A DNA stretch of 64,000 bases from Glossina fuscipes (taxonomy: Eukaryota; Arthropoda; Insecta; Diptera; Glossinidae), in assembly GCF_014805625.2 (NCBI RefSeq), contig NW_023998452.1, positions 490,455 to 554,454 of the forward strand, in the 5' to 3' direction. The position numbers were made by a program, and so were the translations under genes. The notes under the pieces are model-generated. The model saw only the letters and a program-made list of their open reading frames with translations, was not told the origin of the DNA and searched no databases. Of the stretch, positions 23,546 to 37,388 are shown one piece after another (the stretch's first letter is position 1; every line of letters begins with the position of its first letter).

Positions 23546-24660
23546 AGCTATATTTTAGAAAGCTGATGCATTAACTATAAGACGTTGTAGAGACATCCTT
23601 TACTATAGTTTTCTTACTTGTTTTCTATATGTTTCGGTTCTTTCAAAAGATCTCATCCGACGAAACTCTCAATCAAACACAGATTAAAACCAATCTTCAT
23701 CTTGATATAATAACACTCAGTTATTCATCGTTAATATAAATTATTTTTAAATCGATATTTGATTCTCGTGGTTATTAATTATTATTAAAAAAAACTTATA
23801 AACATTAGAAACAAAATTTTCTTTGCTTCTTTGTCTACTGGCTCGGCATCAAATCCACTTTCTTTTTTTTGTTTTCTATTCCATTCCCTAGAATTCATGG
23901 GTAAAGTTCTAATTCTATAGCCAAAGCAATACGCAAGTTCCCCACGAAGGGAATATGAAAGCATGTTTATCGCTCATCTTGGTCATATACTAAATAGGAG
24001 TAGGAATCCTAATTGTGTCCAAGCAGGGCTAATAGTCCGCTTTCCCATAAGCTTGCATGTCCGTTGAAGAGCACTACTGCGGCTAGATTCGTCTTAACAT
24101 GTCAGCTTACTCCGGAAACCAATTGCATGAGGAGTATACTGAACGCCCTAATAGGTATATGTTGAATCCATATTAAAAACAAAACAAAAGAGATCATATA
24201 ATGAAAGAAAAGATATTTATAGCAGTATAGCGTAATGTTTCGCTCTACATGAAGTTCACATCTCTTTGTTGCTTATCAGTTAGGTGTGCTCATTAGAAGC
24301 AGATATGAATATTGCACAGCGATAGCCTGGAAGCTAAGTAGAGCCAAATTTCATCATCCAAGTACTAACTCACTGTCTCTTGATGTCAGCTTATATAAAA
24401 AAACGATTGTTTGAGCGGGTGACTATACAAGTATTAGAACTATTTTAACCCTGGACAGATCAGAGCTGCTGTGTAGGCGACAGTGAATTTCTGCTTACTA
24501 ACTCCAGCAGCAAAAACGTTCACAGGACAAATAGTTTAGATCCGAAGGAAGGAAAGAAATTTAAAATCTTTTTCATCCGTTAAGAGTTGAAGTTCTTTGA
24601 CCTAATTGCCACTGTGCAACATTAGAAACTCAGGAAATTATACTCAAGAAGTTTCCATGG
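23546..24660. other. no feature seen
   Basis: More complex sequence than its neighbours, with no open frame above 60 codons. I looked for retroelement protein motifs and did not find convincing ones. Confidence 0.35.
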
Positions 24661-25190
24661 GGTTTACTTCACTATCCTTACTAAGAGGCTCGTGAGAATA
24701 GGATACTACACGGTTGGGTAGGTACTACACAGTTGGGTAGACGGACAGATATATAGACGAACAGAGGGGCATGTTTATATGCATTACAAATTTGAAACTT
24801 ATGTATTTTGTGGAGTTTTGAAACTTGTTTCCGCGCGTCATAAAGGTATATAAACCGTTTGGTGGGCGAGATCAATTTTTACATTTTTCTACAGGTGCTA
24901 CTGCATCAGTGGACATTTATCATATATAGTTTATGAAATAGTTTTCCTTTTGAAAAACGGAATTGTTCTGACTTTACGTGGCACTACGTGTCCTTCGACC
25001 GATTTAGCCAATTTGCAATGCTAACCTGCGTGCAAGAACTTCCAATATTTTTTTCATTTATTTCATTTTTGCCGTCAAAAGAATGTTTATAACAGAAATG
25101 CTTACATCGATCGAAGCTTCTTTCTGGGCGTTGCAACCGTTTTGACGAAATGAATTATACCCTCATTCTTCGGCGGTGGGTATAAAAAGC
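24661..25190 (+). repeat. interspersed repeat family B, copy 2 with a partial copy before it
   Basis: 24,880-25,190 parallels 3,195-3,530 block for block and ends in TATACCCTCATTCTTCGGCG then GGTGGGTATAAAAAG, the typical terminus of such fly repeats. 24,661-24,880 looks like a more decayed tail of a further copy (AGACGGACAGATATATAGAC). A direct 17-bp duplication, TACTACACGGTTGGGTA / TACTACACAGTTGGGTA, occurs at about 24,704-24,741. Confidence 0.55.
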
Positions 25191-25497
25191 CTAGTAACAG
25201 CTACATAGTAAAAGTATTCGAATAACAACGGATGGCCGTCCTAATAAGTTGGACAGGCGTACCTAAAAACTTCAACGCATTTATACTAAAAACTGTGTTA
25301 AATCTTTCTGAATTTTCAACTTTTGAATGGCCTAAAAAACCCACTAAGTTGAAACATTGTTTCGCGAGGGGGTTTGAAAGGCGGTACCCTATGATCACTT
25401 ATACTTTCACCTTTGCAAAAGACTTTTATAAATTTTTTGGTAATGTTTTTTTTTTTAATTCAGACAGGAAAGGATACAAAAACTCTATAATATGACA

Positions 25498-25560
25498 CGG
25501 CCCATCACTAAATATCCTACATCACTTCGCACAATATATTTATTGATATAAGGATTTTTA
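25498..25560 (+). repeat. MITE-like family A, solo head (A2)
   Basis: GGCCCATCAC followed by AATATCCTACATCACTTCG matches the head of family A as in copies A3 and A6. It breaks off after about 60 bp. Confidence 0.5.
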
Positions 25561-25685
25561 AAACTGAGCATTACAACATGGTGAAGATTGGTCTTAATCT
25601 GTTCTTGATTGAGAGCTTCGCCGGATGACGCCTTTTGATAGAATCGAAATATATAGAAAGCAAGTAAGAACGCTGCAGTAGAGCA

Positions 25686-25984
25686 TGGCCCATCATCAAG
25701 TACCCTACGCTACCCTATAATTAATATATCGGCTTTTCAAAGTAGAGGTTTATATGGCAATCGGTCGAAAAAGTGGTCCAATTCGAAATATTTACAATAG
25801 AGCTTGTCCTTGGACCAGCGCACGCCAGTGTAGCAATTTTCAATACAAGATAAAAAGGCGGAGAGACGCACAGACAAGTTTAGATCGATTAAAAAAGTGA
25901 TTCGGTGTAATAAAAGGCCAATGTACCTCAAGTCCGCACAAACTTAGTACATATCTTGGCACAAAAAGTGATGTAGGATATTAT
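25686..25984 (+). repeat. MITE-like family A, copy A3
   Basis: Head GGCCCATCATCAAGTACCCT; middle TCGGTCGAAAAAGTGGTCC and a GCACGCCAGTGTA block; tail block CGCACAAACTTAGTAC then AAAAAGTGATGTAGGATATT. Head and tail termini are inverted repeats of each other. Near full length, about 300 bp. Confidence 0.65.
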
Positions 25985-27200
25985 AAAGACAATTACAGTG
26001 CGAAGCTTCCTTGAACATTGATAGATGATGATGAACTTGTCCATTAAAAGCATTTCACAGTTATTTCAAAGTGTTGCTATCTGGTTACACGTGACTTCCT
26101 AACTGATAACAACTTTTTAACTTAGCGCGCTGCGCTATCGCTGTAAATACATTCAGCGTGTAGCAAAACATTTTGCTTAATTTATAATTAAATGTTTTAT
26201 ATTTACAAACTTTTGGTGTCTAAAGAGAAAATCGCTTCAAATGACTTCGGACACCTTGTGAATTATAGTATTGGAGTTTTTTCTCTCTTTTTTTTTAAAT
26301 TCACTAAGATTTATCTCATTTCTGATTATGTTTCTCTTGTTTTTAAAATAAATAATACAAATATTTTTAAGAATTTACTAAAAAAAAAAGTATTAGATAT
26401 AAGGAAATTATTATATGAAAAGAAAAACTAAATACAAATATATATTTAAACTTCTACAAATGAAAAACTAAAATGAAAGAAAATCAAGAATAATATGTAC
26501 AATAATGCAAATACATAGTAAATCTCATCTCAAAGGAACATTTAAAAACTTGAAACTAAACTCAATAAATCAATAAATCAATAAATCCTTCTTTATCTTA
26601 CATCTTCTTAGCTTAATTAATTAATTAGTTAAGTAGTATTCATACATTAAAAACAAAAAATAAAACAAGGAGATAAACACGTAAAAAGGTTTAAAGTTTA
26701 CTTTAAGTTAAGGATATGTCAGCTTATGTATACATGTAAACACTTACTTATATACATTTCACATACATTTATATGAAAAAAAGTATATTTCAAAGAACAA
26801 AACCGTCGGGATCATTCTATTGAATTGCAAAAATTGAGAAAAAAAAAAAACAAAGAAATACACAAATACTTTAATGAAATAAATTACAATAAAATTAACG
26901 GAAAACATTTAAAAACAATTATTATATTAAAAGACAAACAAACAAATAAAAATAAAAAAAGAAAAAAAAAATAGACAAATATTATAAAAGAAAACCAATG
27001 CGTATATGTACTTTATATATACATATATATATACATATATATAAGGAAGAAATTACACTTTCATTAAATACTAACTAAATACCAAACAAAGAAAAAATTA
27101 ATAATAATATTAAAAATTCATATATAATAAAAAAAAAAAAAAAAAAAAATCAAATTATATAAATAAAAAAAAAAACTCAAATTGTAGTTTAATTTTTAAG
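25985..27200. other. A-rich low complexity block
   Basis: Includes CAATAAAT repeats at 26,562-26,587, (TA)n at 27,014-27,044 and A-runs near 27,130-27,175. This is the last of the strongly A-rich blocks that begin at 8.9 kb. Composition becomes ordinary after about 27.2 kb. Confidence 0.5.
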
Positions 27201-30200
27201 GCTTTTCAGGGTTAAGAAAACAACAATTTTATAAACATCCGGTTTGTGGTTCCCATTCAAAAGTAAAAAACCCGCATACTTTATCGAGGGCTCGTTACTC
27301 GTTACAGATAACATAAATCGGCCACAGCTTGATACAGAAAACGTGTCATATCCATTATGGCAACTTCCATGACTTTCGTGGCAATTACACGTTTTACTGC
27401 AGAAAAAAGAACAGTTCGAAGTTTTGCATTTTAGGTTAGGTTTCGACAGGAGCCTTCATACAATTGGGCTCGGCGATTAGCTAAGAGATATTGCAAGCGA
27501 TCAAATTTTTCAACGACAACTCATGCGATGCCTAGAAATTGAGTTTCTATGCACGTGTTCCGTCTTTACGCAAATGATTAAAAAGTTTCTTTTGATCGAT
27601 TCCTTAGTAATGTCATGATTAGTTATGCTTCGGCCTTCGTTGACTGTCTGCAAGATTTCCACAATATTGTGAGCTATTAAATGATCAGACCAAGGTGTAT
27701 ATTTGACAACGACATTTCTCAAATGGAGGCAAACAAATCCTCTATATACCCTCTATACACGTCGTTGAATTTGAGAACGCATTTTATTGAACATATTCTG
27801 AATTTTCTTTTTTCTCTTAGAAATTTCGCTCACATACGAATCATTACAGATTTGACACGAGTGGGGAAATTCACAGCTGTCTTCAAGAAAATTGTGGATT
27901 GAAATCCACCTTTCCGCAGAATGACGCAACCTGATCACTGTCGCCTAATATGACCTCAATCACCATCTAGTAACAAGTAAACTAAAATTTATGTGGCTTT
28001 CGACTTGAAAAAGGAAAAAAAAAATTATATATATATGCATGTGTACAAATAAATACTCATACATATTTAAACAGAAGGAGAAATATACAAAAACATACAT
28101 ATATATATACTCGCTAGGTGCGTTATATTCAAATGAATTCTTCGATGCTTAGCACTTATATGTTTTCCAACCTCTTCAATGGCACCCCGCTTACCATTGA
28201 AGTTTGCAATATGTTCGTTATACATAAAAATACATAACGCAGACTCATAAAATGTATCATATCTTAGTAGGAGTGAAGGCGAAATACGCAAGTTTGTTTG
28301 ATTGTGTAGTTGTTAGTTATGATTGCGATCTTAAAGGTTAATTAAACCTGTTCGCAAAAATTACAAAGCGTTTATATAAGCGGATGTGTCGCTTTGCGAA
28401 CGAGTAGTAACTCCCGCACTAACTCTCTACTTGAAGTTTGAGGCGCAAGGTTTTTTTTTTAAGCAGTGTGGATTTTAAGTTGCAAGCACATCAAGAAAAC
28501 ATTCATACCGACAGGTGGAGCGTCTTAGGTACTTAATATGTGCGTTTGTTGAATTATTCCAGAATCGGAAAAATCTATGTTTAAAAATATCAAAGACATA
28601 AGATCCGCTACAACAAAGGCAAAGTCGCAATACGAAGTAGTTTCTTTCCTAAATCGTAAAAACTCTCTCCGCAAATATGTATATATATATATATATATGT
28701 ATATAAAGTTGATTCGAAAGTCATTTCGTTTGTTTCCAACAATGGATTTAATTGCATTTTTTCACAGTCAAATTCACGTGCAAGGCGCATTGTCTTCAAA
28801 GATTTGTTAGCTGATGTTGTAACAGTTGTGCAGGAAAATTTTTGCTTGATTCTGTGCAAAAGGCTTCGTTTGGTGATTTATGGAAAGTCGAGAGCAGCAT
28901 TTTCAGCGGAAAAGTGAAAATGACGTTCAAGAGAGAGGAAACTGTTGGATGCGTTTAGGGACGACGAACGTACAAACCCCCAGTGCCATAAGCGCTTCAT
29001 GTTCGAGAAGGCCATTGAGAACCAGGCTAGTAGGCAAAGTGTAATTCCTGAGATCACTGAGAATTTAAAACTATTGATTTCCACAGTTCTTGATAAAATA
29101 TTTATAGACCATAAGGAAATCTACTTTTGTTTTTTGGTCAAAAAAACCAAATTTCTTTTCGCATCATTCAATAGATACATAAGGCTAAGAAAAAAGTTGG
29201 TAGCGTTTTTCCTAATAAATGCCTTCGAACTCATGAAACCTTGGCTATGCAAAACCCAATCAAGTAGTGCTATACTGCGTGTAGAAAGTATGGGAAGGGA
29301 AAAATTTGAAATGCTTTTTGCAACATCATCTTCAAAGCTCGTTCTTTCCCCGATCATGGAACATTCAAAAGATCTTCCGCGATGAAATCTAAAGCTTGCT
29401 GTGAACTCAAGAAAACAACACATGATGTATGCACACGGAGCTCTGTGTGTATAAACAACTTATTAAACTTATTATTATGCGCTGTGAAGCCTTGTTGTTC
29501 AAAAGGCAAATAATCAAAAAATTGTTTCTTTTTTTTTTTTTTTTGTATGCAATCCTTTTATAGATAGGCGAGAATTTTTCATATTTCATATTCGCTTCAT
29601 CGCTTATGCAGCTTAACTATGACTACCTACATACGTACATATGTATGTATGTATGTATGCTTTATCTACGATAACGTTTTATTGGCTCTTAAACAGGGTT
29701 TAATGTCAATAACGTATGTATTGTACGTTTAGATAACAAGTAATTGCATGATGATATGACCGAATGACTAAGCAAACGAGTGAATGAGTAAATGAACAAA
29801 TGAATGAAGGAATGAATGAAAACGTATCCTATACATGTTATGTTTGCTTAACTACAACAGTTAATCTTGTCTCTTTCGTTTATGTAATGCATAATGTTTG
29901 CATAGATGTATCTATTTTTGTATGTATGCTCTTTCAGAGCTAATTTGCATACATAAATTGCAGCATTAATTTACAATTGCATTTGCATATTGAATAAAAT
30001 GCATATAAGCAGTTGTTGATAGTTTATGCATATATATACACTCATCGGTTGTCTATCTACTCTTTTACGTACATATAGGAATACATTGGTGGATGTATGT
30101 TCTTACACTCTAGCTTCATACATATATTAGCTGATGTTTATTTACTTGATAGTGTTGAAAACCCGGAAACTAGAACAATAAGCACTAAAGCAACAACAAT

Positions 30201-30930
30201 TTATAGATAGTTAGTTAACAACAAAAAAAAAAAAAGAATTTTTCCTTTCAATCTTTTCTCTTTATTTATAAAGTTGTTGACACTATTACGTATATGAATG
30301 CTTATGACGTTCTATACTCACGTAAACATGTATGACGTTATTAAAATGTGTTAAAGAAGTTAAAAGGAAAATAAATAGCGACTAAGAAAAAAGAAAAAAA
30401 AAAACTATATTTACAGTTATAAATAGTGTAGTCATAGCGTAGTATAACAGTAGTGGGTCATAAGATGACTTAGCAACGGGTTTGAGTTACAATGAAAAGC
30501 ATCCCCATGCTATATACTATCCAGTTCTTTTAAGCGGTATTTGCCTTTTTTGTTTTGTGTATAATTTACATATGAATACAATAGGAATTTCTATTACGGC
30601 CGCGCACATGGAATATACAATAAACGCTTAAGACAAATGTCGGCAATAATTTCATTGTCTTGTTGTTTATCTTGAAGCATTAGGTTGTTTCATAAGTTCA
30701 TAATACTGCTGACAATTTGAATTTTGGGTTGAGAGAGACCGACTTTTTATTAGACCAATCGATCAGCAAACGATTCCGAATATATTCGTATCATGAACAG
30801 TTGGTCCATCTTGGGCGTTATGTGTCTTTGTCCGATATATCATAATGTATTGTTATAATCAACCTAACTAAAACGGATTTCCTTGATCCGTTTTTCGATT
30901 TGGTTGAACCACGTCTACTATCTATTGATT
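27201..30930. other. intergenic, no gene supported
   Basis: Contains (AT)n at 28,675-28,705, a decayed (GAAT)n stretch at 29,757-29,822 and an inverted ATGT tetranucleotide tract at 29,627-29,659. A 146-codon open frame (28,945-29,385) is opposed by a 100-codon frame on the other strand (29,121-29,423). Neither shows a domain, signal peptide or splice context. Confidence 0.4.
29757..29822. repeat. decayed (GAAT)n microsatellite
   Basis: Tetranucleotide periodicity GAATGA-GTAAATGAACAAATGAATG with substitutions. The purest part is at its 3' end. Confidence 0.75.
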
Positions 30931-30934
30931 GTCT

Positions 30935-31085
30935 GTTCTCATCGTGTTCAATCTAAAAGCGGAAATTTCTAAGGTAATTCGATGAAATTTTATACGCACA
31001 CATGCTTTAGATCATGGACGTATATTCTCGCAAATGGTTTCGATTGGGCCACTTTTAGAATGGCCCTCCATATAACATTCTAAGG
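30935..31085 (-). repeat. MITE-like family A, internal fragment A4
   Basis: Carries the internal order GTTCAATCTAAAAG, then GATGAAATTTTATACGCACA, then TTCGATTGGGCCACTTTTAG, parallel to 23,420-23,530. No clear termini. Confidence 0.5.
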
Positions 31086-33519
31086 TTTGATAAGGTACTA
31101 GGCTTAATACGACCATGACATTTTAACATTTAACATTTTTTTTATCTAAAAGGGTCTCGCTTTTAGAAAGTGTTTATATAAATCGGCAAACACCACTTTC
31201 TACTTCAGAAAAACTACAGGCTTTCTGTCAAAGATAGACTTTGCTTGAAGAATACAAAGGTTTGCACATTTCATCAAAATTTGCAAGGTGACCAAGGGTG
31301 GCCCCAGGATATATGTGATAGCTTTTGTTCGCTTCCTTCGCAAATGTGACTGTAAAAAATTTATCTATAAGTCGGTTGTGTCGAACAAACGAAGTTGTCA
31401 TGTTTCGGTATAGCTCCTTCAGAACAGCACACAATTTCACAAGGGAGAGGCCATCCTAACCCTTTTTTTAGGAGATCTACTCTAAAGCCGCCAATTTTCT
31501 CCAGGCTTTAAGCCAACGAATTAGTATTTTTTCCACGCACTATACGAACTGCAAGCGTGAAGTAGTGCGTAAATAATGAGGAGCACTTCAAAAATAAGTT
31601 TTTCAACTTTCTTACCCGAGTGTCTTTAGTTAAATTGGTTGAGCAAAGGGCCAGACGATAAATACTGAGAAAAAGCAAATATTTTTGTTCTTTCAAATAT
31701 TCACTAAAAACGCCTAAGGAAAACATGTAAAAAAATGCAAAATCATTTTAATCGATTCTTAGCGAAAAGTTTGCAGTTTGTTAATTACGGACGTGATTGT
31801 AAAATTTATTCAGGCCAATCTGCATATTGGAAAACTTTCACTGGGTCTGGCGTAATCGCAATCAGTTTTCTGATTCACAAGAAAAGGACATGACTAAATT
31901 CGGGCAGAATCTGACTATGACATATATATGCCGCCACTATTGACGAGTCAATATAATTTCTAGATGGGACTAAATTCTAACTAACTAAATGCGTCAAAAT
32001 TGCGTGAGTTTATTATAATACAGAGAAGTTACAATTCTTTTAATGAGTTGCCTTTGCTCTTGTAAAACAATGGAAAAATCTGAGGGTTGCGTATAATTTC
32101 TAAGGTGATGATCGCAATGCCCTGAAATGTTCATACATTCATCAATGCCGTCCTACGAATCTATCGAGTAATACGTCGTAATAAGGAGGAAATCAGAGAA
32201 TTCTTTAATGGTTTTGTTATAAAAGAAACGGTATTGATGTATGAGACAACCTAATAGTTAATAGTTATTTCATTTTTTCGTTCAGGTGCTGGTTGACATT
32301 TCTTTTTTTTTTTTTTTCTCTTCTTTATAAATAATTAATTCTTTTGAAAAGATGCAATCATTTAAATAGAATTAAATGATTATTAAATATGGAATTGATT
32401 ACAAACAAGCCTGATGATTAATTAATAAAGTTTAATAAAAAATTGCTTAGGAAATTATTCTACGCAGTTTCTTCCTTTAAATCTTGTTGTATAGCTTAAG
32501 TGAATGTCAAAATGCTATAGAATAAATATTTATAAAATATTTAATAATTTTTTTATTTTTTTTTTTGCTTTTAAATATCTTTTCATTATAGCCTTTGTTA
32601 ATAAACTAACGGAAATGGCGGAGGACGCATATTTTTACTTGAAAACATGGTTAACAAGTGGTTAAAAAGCGGAAAGCAAAAGTTTAAGTTAATATTTACA
32701 AAAGCAATGAATACATTATATAACTACTGCATATATGAATGCTTGCAAGCCTGCACCCAAGCATCAAGCGCAGCAAGCATGCACCAAGCAGTAGAAAACA
32801 TAAAAGCATAAAAAGCATCCTTAAAAAGTCAATGGATTAATTTTTCAAAATGAAAATGAAATGAAATCGTACGTCACGACTACGACCAATGCGATTGCAT
32901 CGTCTAGCCTTATACGGTCTGTATGTGATTAAGTGTGTTTATATGAATGATGACAGCACTAATTGAGACATAACGCAAACAAATTTAATAAGTGAATTTT
33001 TTTGTAACCCCCCGGTACAAAAAAAGAAGAGAAAAGAAAAACAAAATATCTGCATATTTACAGTACCTGTTTTACAAATGTATTAAACTTAAAACTTATC
33101 GCATACAAGGAAAAAAGAATTGGAGGCCTATTAAGCCTATTCTCCTAAAGTAATTGTTATTGTGATTTATTTGTTCTTCCTTATTGTCGAACATAACGAC
33201 GACTGATTGCTTAACAAACTTAATATTAATTACTAAGGAATAAAATGAAAAAAAAAAATAACAATACATACGTTTATGCCATTGTTCAAATACACAATTG
33301 AATGTTGAGTGACAGAAGAGTTACTAAATGAATGAATTTTTATATAAAACAAACATATATATGTATATATAAATGTATTAATGTATATTTTTTATATATT
33401 CATTCTATTGTTGATAGGTAAACAATGAAAATTATGATGAATGTGAGTTAATCATAACAACTATTATATAAACAAACTTTGTTGTGTTGTGTGTTATATG
33501 TATGTGTATGCAGATATCA

Positions 33520-33551
<32 letters not shown>

Positions 33552-35059
33552 CAACAACAACAACAAATAAATACATAAATAAATAAATGATATGAAATAT
33601 GAAACAATACAAGATACAAAACTCTTAGCATAAGCAAATGTTCTCTCGTAAATATAGATATGATGTGTAAATATTTTCTTTTAATTGAATTAATGAAATA
33701 TTTCACTTCGATGCAATAAATGTACTACCTGTTCTTTACTGTTATTATTAATCGATTCATTTGGTATTTTTTAATTTAATTAATTTGCCTCTTTCATCAG
33801 TTCAACTTAATAACTGAAGCGTAAATCAAGTGAAACTAACCTTGATCCTCTCCGAAATAAATCCATATAAAAATTTAAATATTGAAAACTTCCCTTCTAA
33901 TCAATTATTTCAAGTGTATGTTCCTATGCCATGCGTTTGCAAATAAAATTTTAAAAATTACCATAGTATATTTTTCGGATAAATTTATATAAAAACGTTG
34001 TTGCCTACTTAAGGACACTGTAGGAATTCAGCCATGTCTGACGTGAAGAACTATAAAATTGAAAGACAAAAAGAAAAAATATTGGTTGGGTTTTGGAGCT
34101 TTGTATACTTTCGAAAACTTGAAAAGAGTTGCCCAAGAAAACCCCAGGATATAGGCTCTCTTCTGACAACTGATAGAATGAAACAAAAACAGGGTTAACG
34201 AAATTTGATATTGCATTAACGATTGTTCAGAAGGTATGACAAGCCCGAAATGTCCTTAAAAGAAGAGTATTCCATATTGTAGTGCTACAAAATTGTAAGA
34301 CGCTTCAGTTCAATACAAACTATTATCATAACATACAGCACCACACATTATTCGGTATTGGCATCGACTATCCTCAGCTGAGATTACTATAATGTTTTTG
34401 GGAGTATTTCTTTAATAGATCCGCTTACGTATAGTTGTTTAGTTTGTAAGCACCAAAGTCTCAGGACTTATTTTGGTCCTCCACGTAGTTATAAGTTATT
34501 CCTATGTATTTTAAACAGTATAAGTGTATTTTACTTTCCAATGATTTTCTTTTATGACAAGCAGTTTATTATTCTCTTCTGATTATGATGGTTGAAGAAG
34601 GTAAATTTTTTCAACGAGGGATAAATTCCGTTCTCCACAACTTTCGAATTCTATGTGTGCGAAGTTCGTCTATAATGTCAATGTCAATGTCACGGGTACA
34701 ACCTTATAATTTTTATATTTACTTATTACTTTGATCGGTTGAAACCTTAGCTGATTTTATCTTAGCTCGCAAGCCCAAATTTCTGTTGCCATTTACGCAA
34801 AATCTTGAAAATTTGTTAAAAGGAAATAAAATTTGAAGCACGTCTTCGATGGCCTTGAAAATGAAGACCATTTGCATTTATATTTCCGTTTATTTTCTTA
34901 TTGATCGAATTATGTCTCCGTTTATTTTATTATGCTTTAGTTAAAGAATGGGCGTTATGTATCAGTAACGGACGTCCAGCCATATGTTTGTCTATTGCTT
35001 CAACAATAGCTCTAGTTCTTCAACTATAGTTAATCCGCATGGCTATTCATGTGTTAGCA
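31086..35059. other. intergenic, no gene seen
   Basis: T-run at 32,301-32,317, A-run of 29 at 33,523-33,551 followed by (CAA)n to 33,566, and a short cluster of GCAAGC/AAGCA words at 32,740-32,815. Open frames are short and without motifs. Confidence 0.45.
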
Positions 35060-35430
35060 CTTCAACCTGTTCACTTACTAGTCCCTCTGTCCAGTTTCGT
35101 TTCTCGTTGATAGATCCATTAGCTTGCCCACCTACTTAAATGTTCCTCCCTTCGTCTATTTAATCATCTATTTCTTTACTCTTTTATGTATCTATCCGTC
35201 GCTCACTCGTCCATTAACCCATATGTCCATGCGTCCATTTGATTACATATTTCTCGAATTATCTGTATATTCATCCGCCATTTTTTTTATGAATTAATCT
35301 CTTTGTCTCTGCAGCTTTTCCTTCCGTTTATCTTCTATTTCATTCATCAACTTTCCCGTTTACCAATCTTCACATGCACCTCTGCTTATGGCACGTTCAT
35401 CGAAACCTTCCGCCCGTTTGTTTCGTGCAT
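35060..35430. repeat. cryptic (ATCC/CATT)n tetranucleotide tract
   Basis: Pyrimidine-rich with a persistent four-base rhythm (CCATT, TCCGT, ATCTATTT, CGTCC), as left by a long ATCC-type microsatellite after many substitutions. No coding potential seen. Confidence 0.55.
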
Positions 35431-37385
35431 TCATTCACTGCTACCTTTGACGTTCTCCGCCACTATTCTATTCTGCTAACCTATATCACCATGCTCAACT
35501 GCATATGTTTCTTGTCAAACGCCTCTATTGCCGAAGGCGTGTTGTAGTAATATGTATGAGCAAAGCAAAGTTTGTAACTCGGCATAATCTGCTATAATTC
35601 GCAAAAAAAAAGAAAAATTTTAAACTATAAAGCACAAATTCGAAATGCTTGATAGACTGATTTAAAGAGTGCTTCTGCCTATTGGTATCTGCAAAAGATT
35701 GGCAAAACATCATTTAGAGTAAGCTGTAAAGAGGATTCGCCGTAGACTAACGAATACGGTGTTTTTACGTGTTCTTAAAATAGAATGATGGGATGGGAAC
35801 TTTACTGCTTGATAGAAAAAAATATTAGAAAAATAAAACGGTTAAGCAGCCATTTGTATGGATGAACAAGCCGGAGCCGCAAAAACGTGCAAAAACTTGC
35901 TAATTAATTAAATTGTGTGAATTAAATAAATAAATGAAATGAAAAATTCAAAATTCTTGATAGCGTCTGCAAGTGAATAATGTGCATAAATATCACATAA
36001 TAACGGCGACAAGAGAAAAAAAAAAGAAAAAAAAATTAAACTTGATCCTGACAAAAAAATCGGACTTGTTTTTAATTGGCAATGGTTGTCTTTCGTAGCC
36101 TTCAACTTGACACTTATGTTTGTTGTTATTCATATATTAGCTGAAAATATTAACCAGAAATGCCAATTGAGTTAATCTTTAACAAATTAAAATCAGGTTA
36201 ATGGTTTGGTGTGATAGGTATATTAATAGGAAAAAAAAAATATAAGTAAAAAAAAAAATTTATATTTAAACATAAATATTGAACCATAAAATGATTTTAT
36301 TTCACGGTGTTTTTATTTTTTATTTTTTTTCTTTTGAAAACCTACCACTGAAGCAGAAAGTGCGTAAAATATGATTTTATAACCTACGTAATATTAGTTA
36401 AGCTGGGACCGGTTGAAAATTCTGGCTGTCGAGCTAATTCGAATGCAAAATAGCTATCGAGCTTTATATTCAAAGGGAGAATAAAATAAAAATATTCTTA
36501 CAAAAATACATATTTGGTAAAATTTGTGGAACAGATAGACACTGCCTAACCTCAGAAACTTCAAAATATTTATCGTTTTTATATCGCGTTACGTGACCGA
36601 GATTGATAACGAGAATCGTAATCGGCCCTTTGTACTTAAACCGTTCTAACTATCAACGGATGCTAGCTTTGCTGGCGATAACAGTTACGTTGTAATAGGT
36701 TCGTGTGTTATTTATGAACCGGGAAATGGTTTTTCGAGACACTTTTGGAGTAAAATTTTTAAAGTAGTTTTAGGTTAGAATTTGGTGCTTCAAGCGGTTT
36801 GTAAACGAATTTGTATTCTAAGACCGTTTGGGGGAAAATTTCATTGGATGTTGAGGCAACAAAAATCGCATACACTGCGCGGTACAAAACGTATAAAGTA
36901 AATATGTGCACTTTAAAAAGTTGGCTTGTACAGCGGAACAAGTTCATTTGGGCGTAGAATTTCGTCCAACTAACTACACTTTGAGATTGTGATAAGTCAT
37001 TAACGCCTAGAATATATTGCGTAAATTTCTCAGAGTTCTTTAAAATTGCTCTTCTAGACGAACAGTAACTTTAAGAAATCTCACTTCGCGCACCGTGAGG
37101 TCTACTCTTATTTATCACTAACAAAACCTATTGAATATCAACTTTACTTCTATGCTACTTTTTAGAAAATTCTGGCACCGTTTTAAACTTTGAAAACAAA
37201 CATTCATTTCTTTTTTTAATAGACGTTTGCAAGAATTGTGATCAGCGGCATTTATGAGTGAAAATGATAAGGTAAAGCGAAGCCTCAATGTACACAAGTG
37301 TTAAACGCGCTGATTTCAACCTCCCTCTATACTAAGTAACGGTTCAGCATTTAGTATTATTGACTTATTCAGTGTATATAGACTA
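35431..37385. other. no feature seen
   Basis: AT-rich with A-runs near 36,020 and 36,235-36,260. Open frames of 62-65 codons show no motif. Confidence 0.4.
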
Positions 37386-37388
37386 ATC

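Noticed and set aside
27510..27938. Opposing 61-73 codon frames that look moderately complex
   Set aside because: No recognisable domain, and frames on both strands overlap; no splice or promoter evidence.
28706..28760. Possible mariner TIR (GTTGATTCGAAAGTCATTTC)
   Set aside because: No inverted partner and no transposase motif was found within the next kilobase.
28945..29385. 146-codon open frame on the + strand, the longest in the window
   Set aside because: No domain, signal peptide or splice context. A 100-codon frame opposes it on the other strand, and in 128 kb of double-stranded reading one frame of this length is not surprising.
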